This document shows, piece after piece, positions 5,466-7,301 of a stretch of DNA of 7,301 bases (positions are counted from its first letter, which is position 1; each line of letters starts with the position of its first letter). The notes under the pieces are model-generated. The model searched no databases and was not told where the DNA came from. It saw only the letters and a list, made by a program, of their open reading frames with translations. The DNA is taken from contig JAQGLH010000086.1 in assembly GCA_028293005.1 (NCBI GenBank), positions 1-7,301 of the forward strand, in the 5' to 3' direction. Origin of the DNA: Alphaproteobacteria bacterium (GTDB lineage: Bacteria; Pseudomonadota; Alphaproteobacteria; Sphingomonadales; Sphingomonadaceae). The position numbers and the translations under genes are program-made.

Positions 5466-7145
5466 CTAGCGGGTGAGCTTGCGATAGGTCATGCGATGCG
5501 GCCGGGTCGCATCGTCGCCGAGCCGGCGCAATTTGTCCTCCTCGTAGGATTCGAAATTGCCTTCGAACCATTCGACATGGCTGTCGCCCTCGAACGCGAG
5601 GATGTGCGTTGCAAGCCGATCGAGGAAGAAGCGATCGTGGCTGATCACCACCGCGCAGCCGGCGAAAGTCTCCAGCGCATCCTCGAGCGCACGCAAGGTC
5701 TCGACGTCGAGATCGTTGGTCGGCTCGTCGAGCAGGAGGACGTTGCCGCCTTCCTTGAGCATCTTCGCCATATGGACCCGGTTGCGCTCGCCGCCCGACA
5801 ATTGGCCGACCTTCTTCTGCTGGTCGGATCCCTTGAAGTTGAACGCGCCGACATAGGCACGGCTGGCGATCTCATGCTTGCCGAAGCGGAAGACGTCGAC
5901 GCCGCCGGATACTTCCTCCCAGACATTCTTGCCGGGGCTGAGCGCATCGCGGCTTTGGTCGACGTAGCCGAGATGCACGGTCTCGCCGATGCGGATGCTG
6001 CCGCCGTCGGGCTGCTCGGCCCCGGTGATCAGCTTGAACAAGGTGGTCTTGCCGGCGCCGTTGGGCCCGATCACGCCGACGATGCCGCCCGGCGGCAGGC
6101 TGAACGAGAGATCCTCGAACAGCAATTTGTCGCCATAGCCCTTGGAGAGGCCTTTCGCCTCGATCACCGCTCCGCCGAGCCGCTCGGGCACCTGGATCAA
6201 TATTTGCGCCTTGCCCGGCGTGCGGTTCTCCTGCGCCTCGACCAGCTCGTCGAACGCCCTGATGCGCGCCTTGGATTTGGTCTGCCGCGCCTTGGGCGAG
6301 CGCCGGATCCAGTCGAGCTCCTCCTGGATCGCCTTCTGGCGGCCAGTATCCTCGCGCTCTTCCTGCTCGAGCCGTTTGGCCTTCTTGTCGAGATAACCCG
6401 AATAATTGCTCTCGTAGATATAGTAACGGCCGCGATCGAGCTCGAGCACCCAGTTCACGACATTGTCGAGAAAGTAGCGGTCGTGGGTGACGAGGATGAC
6501 GTTGCCCTTATAGTCGACGAGATGGCGTTCGAGCCAGGCGACGCTTTCGGCGTCGAGATGGTTGGTCGGTTCGTCGAGCAGCAGGATGTCGGGCTTCGCG
6601 AGCAGCAGGCGGGTCAGCGCGACTCTGCGCTTCTCGCCGCCCGAGAGGCTGTCGACCTCACTGTCCCCGGGCGGGCAGCGCAAGGCGTCCATCGCCAGCT
6701 CGAGCTGGCTGTCGAGCGTCCAGCCGTCGACCGCGTCGATCTTTTCCTGGAGCTCGCCCATTTCGGTCATCAGCGCATCGAAGTCGGCGTCCTCGGGCGG
6801 GTCGGCCATCAGGTTGGAAATCTCGTTGAAGCGATCGACCAGATCGGCGATGGGGCGCACGCCCTCCATCACATTTTCCTTGACCGTCTTGGTTGGATCG
6901 AGCCCGGGCTCCTGCTCGAGATAGCCGACGCGAATTCCGTCGCCCGGCCACGCCTCACCGGTAAATTCGGTGTCGCGGCCGGCCATGATCTTCATCAGAG
7001 TCGATTTGCCCGAACCGTTCGGGCCGATGAACGCGATCTTGGCATACGGATAGAATTGAAGGTTTATGTTGCTGAGCACGGGCTTGGGCACGCCCGGAAA
7101 GGTCTTGGTCATGTTCTTCATGACGTAGCTATACTGTGCAGCCAT
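5466..7145 (-). CDS. ettA: Energy-dependent translational throttle protein EttA (ABC-F ATPase)
   Basis: This 559-residue cytoplasmic ATPase of the ABC-F family binds the ribosomal E site and gates entry into elongation according to the ATP/ADP ratio. Two nucleotide-binding domains are complete. The first has Walker A GPNGSGKST (41-49, K47), signature LSGGEKRR (from 167) and Walker B ending in E192. The second has Walker A GPNGAGKTT (360-368, K366), signature LSGGERNR (from 449) and E474. The arm insertion (about 95-140) that contacts L1 and the charged interdomain linker following the first ATPase domain (with RRSPKARQTKSKARIRAF) are both present. Length and full-length resemblance match E. 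coli EttA (about 555). ATG 7145 fits the family N-terminus (MAAQYSYVMKNMTK) and has GGAGAG about 10 nt upstream; a longer frame to 7271 has no family support. No membrane domain exists, so it is not a transporter. Confidence 0.97.
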   Translation of the reverse strand: MAAQYSYVMKNMTKTFPGVPKPVLSNINLQFYPYAKIAFIGPNGSGKSTLMKIMAGRDTEFTGEAWPGDGIRVGYLEQEPGLDPTKTVKENVMEGVRPIADLVDRFNEISNLMADPPEDADFDALMTEMGELQEKIDAVDGWTLDSQLELAMDALRCPPGDSEVDSLSGGEKRRVALTRLLLAKPDILLLDEPTNHLDAESVAWLERHLVDYKGNVILVTHDRYFLDNVVNWVLELDRGRYYIYESNYSGYLDKKAKRLEQEEREDTGRQKAIQEELDWIRRSPKARQTKSKARIRAFDELVEAQENRTPGKAQILIQVPERLGGAVIEAKGLSKGYGDKLLFEDLSFSLPPGGIVGVIGPNGAGKTTLFKLITGAEQPDGGSIRIGETVHLGYVDQSRDALSPGKNVWEEVSGGVDVFRFGKHEIASRAYVGAFNFKGSDQQKKVGQLSGGERNRVHMAKMLKEGGNVLLLDEPTNDLDVETLRALEDALETFAGCAVVISHDRFFLDRLATHILAFEGDSHVEWFEGNFESYEEDKLRRLGDDATRPHRMTYRKLTR

Positions 7146-7243
7146 GGTGGCGCGTCTCTCCATGAGGATGTACGGAATTGGCGCCGCCCTACCCTCGTTC
7201 CCGGCCATTGGCAAACCACGCGACCGCTTGTAATCGGTCCACA

Positions 7244-7301
7244 ATGAGAGTGTTCCTGCCATTGCTTGCATTGCTTACAGCTGGACTTGAGCCGGCGGCG
7301 G
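7244..7301 (+). CDS. N-terminus of a probable exported protein, cut by window edge
   Basis: From ATG 7244 the frame reads MRVFLPLLALLTAGLEPAA and is still open at the end of the window. A basic residue followed by a Leu/Ala-rich core and a small-residue region is a plausible Sec signal peptide. It is divergent from ettA with 98 bp between start codons. The ribosome binding site is weak (no clear purine run), and only 19 codons are visible, so this could be chance. The family cannot be named. Confidence 0.4.
   Translation, partial: MRVFLPLLALLTAGLEPAA

Noticed and set aside
7208..7236. TTGGCA followed after 17 bases by TAATCG as a sigma-70 promoter for the right-edge gene
   Set aside because: The -10 match is poor and would place the transcript start almost on ATG 7244, leaving no leader.
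5352..7247. Open frame of 631 codons on the + strand
   Set aside because: It mirrors ettA on the opposite strand. The ettA product is a full, conserved ABC-F protein, whereas the mirror translation has no recognisable domain and arises from GC-rich codon bias.
1..7301. CRISPR arrays, tRNA or rRNA genes, transposases, integrases, attachment sites
   Set aside because: Nothing in the sequence resembles these: no spaced repeat arrays, no clover-leaf candidates seen by eye, and no transposase or integrase frames.

Overview
The window is GC-rich, densely packed chromosomal DNA, most likely from a sphingomonad-type alphaproteobacterium. The evidence is a fused IspD-IspF enzyme, a lipA-ratA gene pair, a standalone CinA C-terminal domain, an EttA ABC-F protein, degenerate palindromic intergenic repeats, and two promoters of the alphaproteobacterial EcfG (general stress response) type. 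The genus assignment is an inference from gene content and style, not from a search.

Layout from left to right. Positions 1-240 hold no convincing gene, only short inverted repeats and the leader of ispDF. ispDF (241-1443, +) makes the bifunctional isoprenoid enzyme of the MEP pathway. It is coupled by an ATGA stop/start overlap to cinA/pncC (1440-1997, +), a nicotinamide-nucleotide amidase. On the other strand lie lipA (2442-3374, -), lipoyl synthase, then ratA (1913-2419, -), a START/Coq10-type protein; they are 22 bp apart and probably form one operon. The 3' end of ratA runs 85 bp into the 3' end of cinA on the opposite strand. A beta-class carbonic anhydrase (3461-4093, +, TTG start) is divergent from lipA.

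The centre of the window looks accessory. A small PAS-domain protein with no kinase module (4303-4872, +) faces a small glycine-zipper lipoprotein (4944-5279, -). Each is preceded by a perfect GGAAC-N16-CGTT motif in the correct orientation (4229-4253 on +, 5386-5410 on -), so both are probably switched on by the EcfG sigma factor. This convergent pair is the most interesting part of the window. The lipoprotein leader also carries a 17-bp tandem duplication next to its ribosome binding site.

The right third is ettA (5466-7145, -), the translational-throttle ABC-F ATPase. Divergent from it, the first 19 codons of a probable secreted protein (7244 to the window edge, +) are cut off by the end of the sequence.

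Most of the window is core housekeeping: isoprenoid precursors, NAD salvage/repair, lipoate synthesis, CO2/bicarbonate balance and translation energy sensing. The stress-linked pair is inserted between carbonic anhydrase and ettA.
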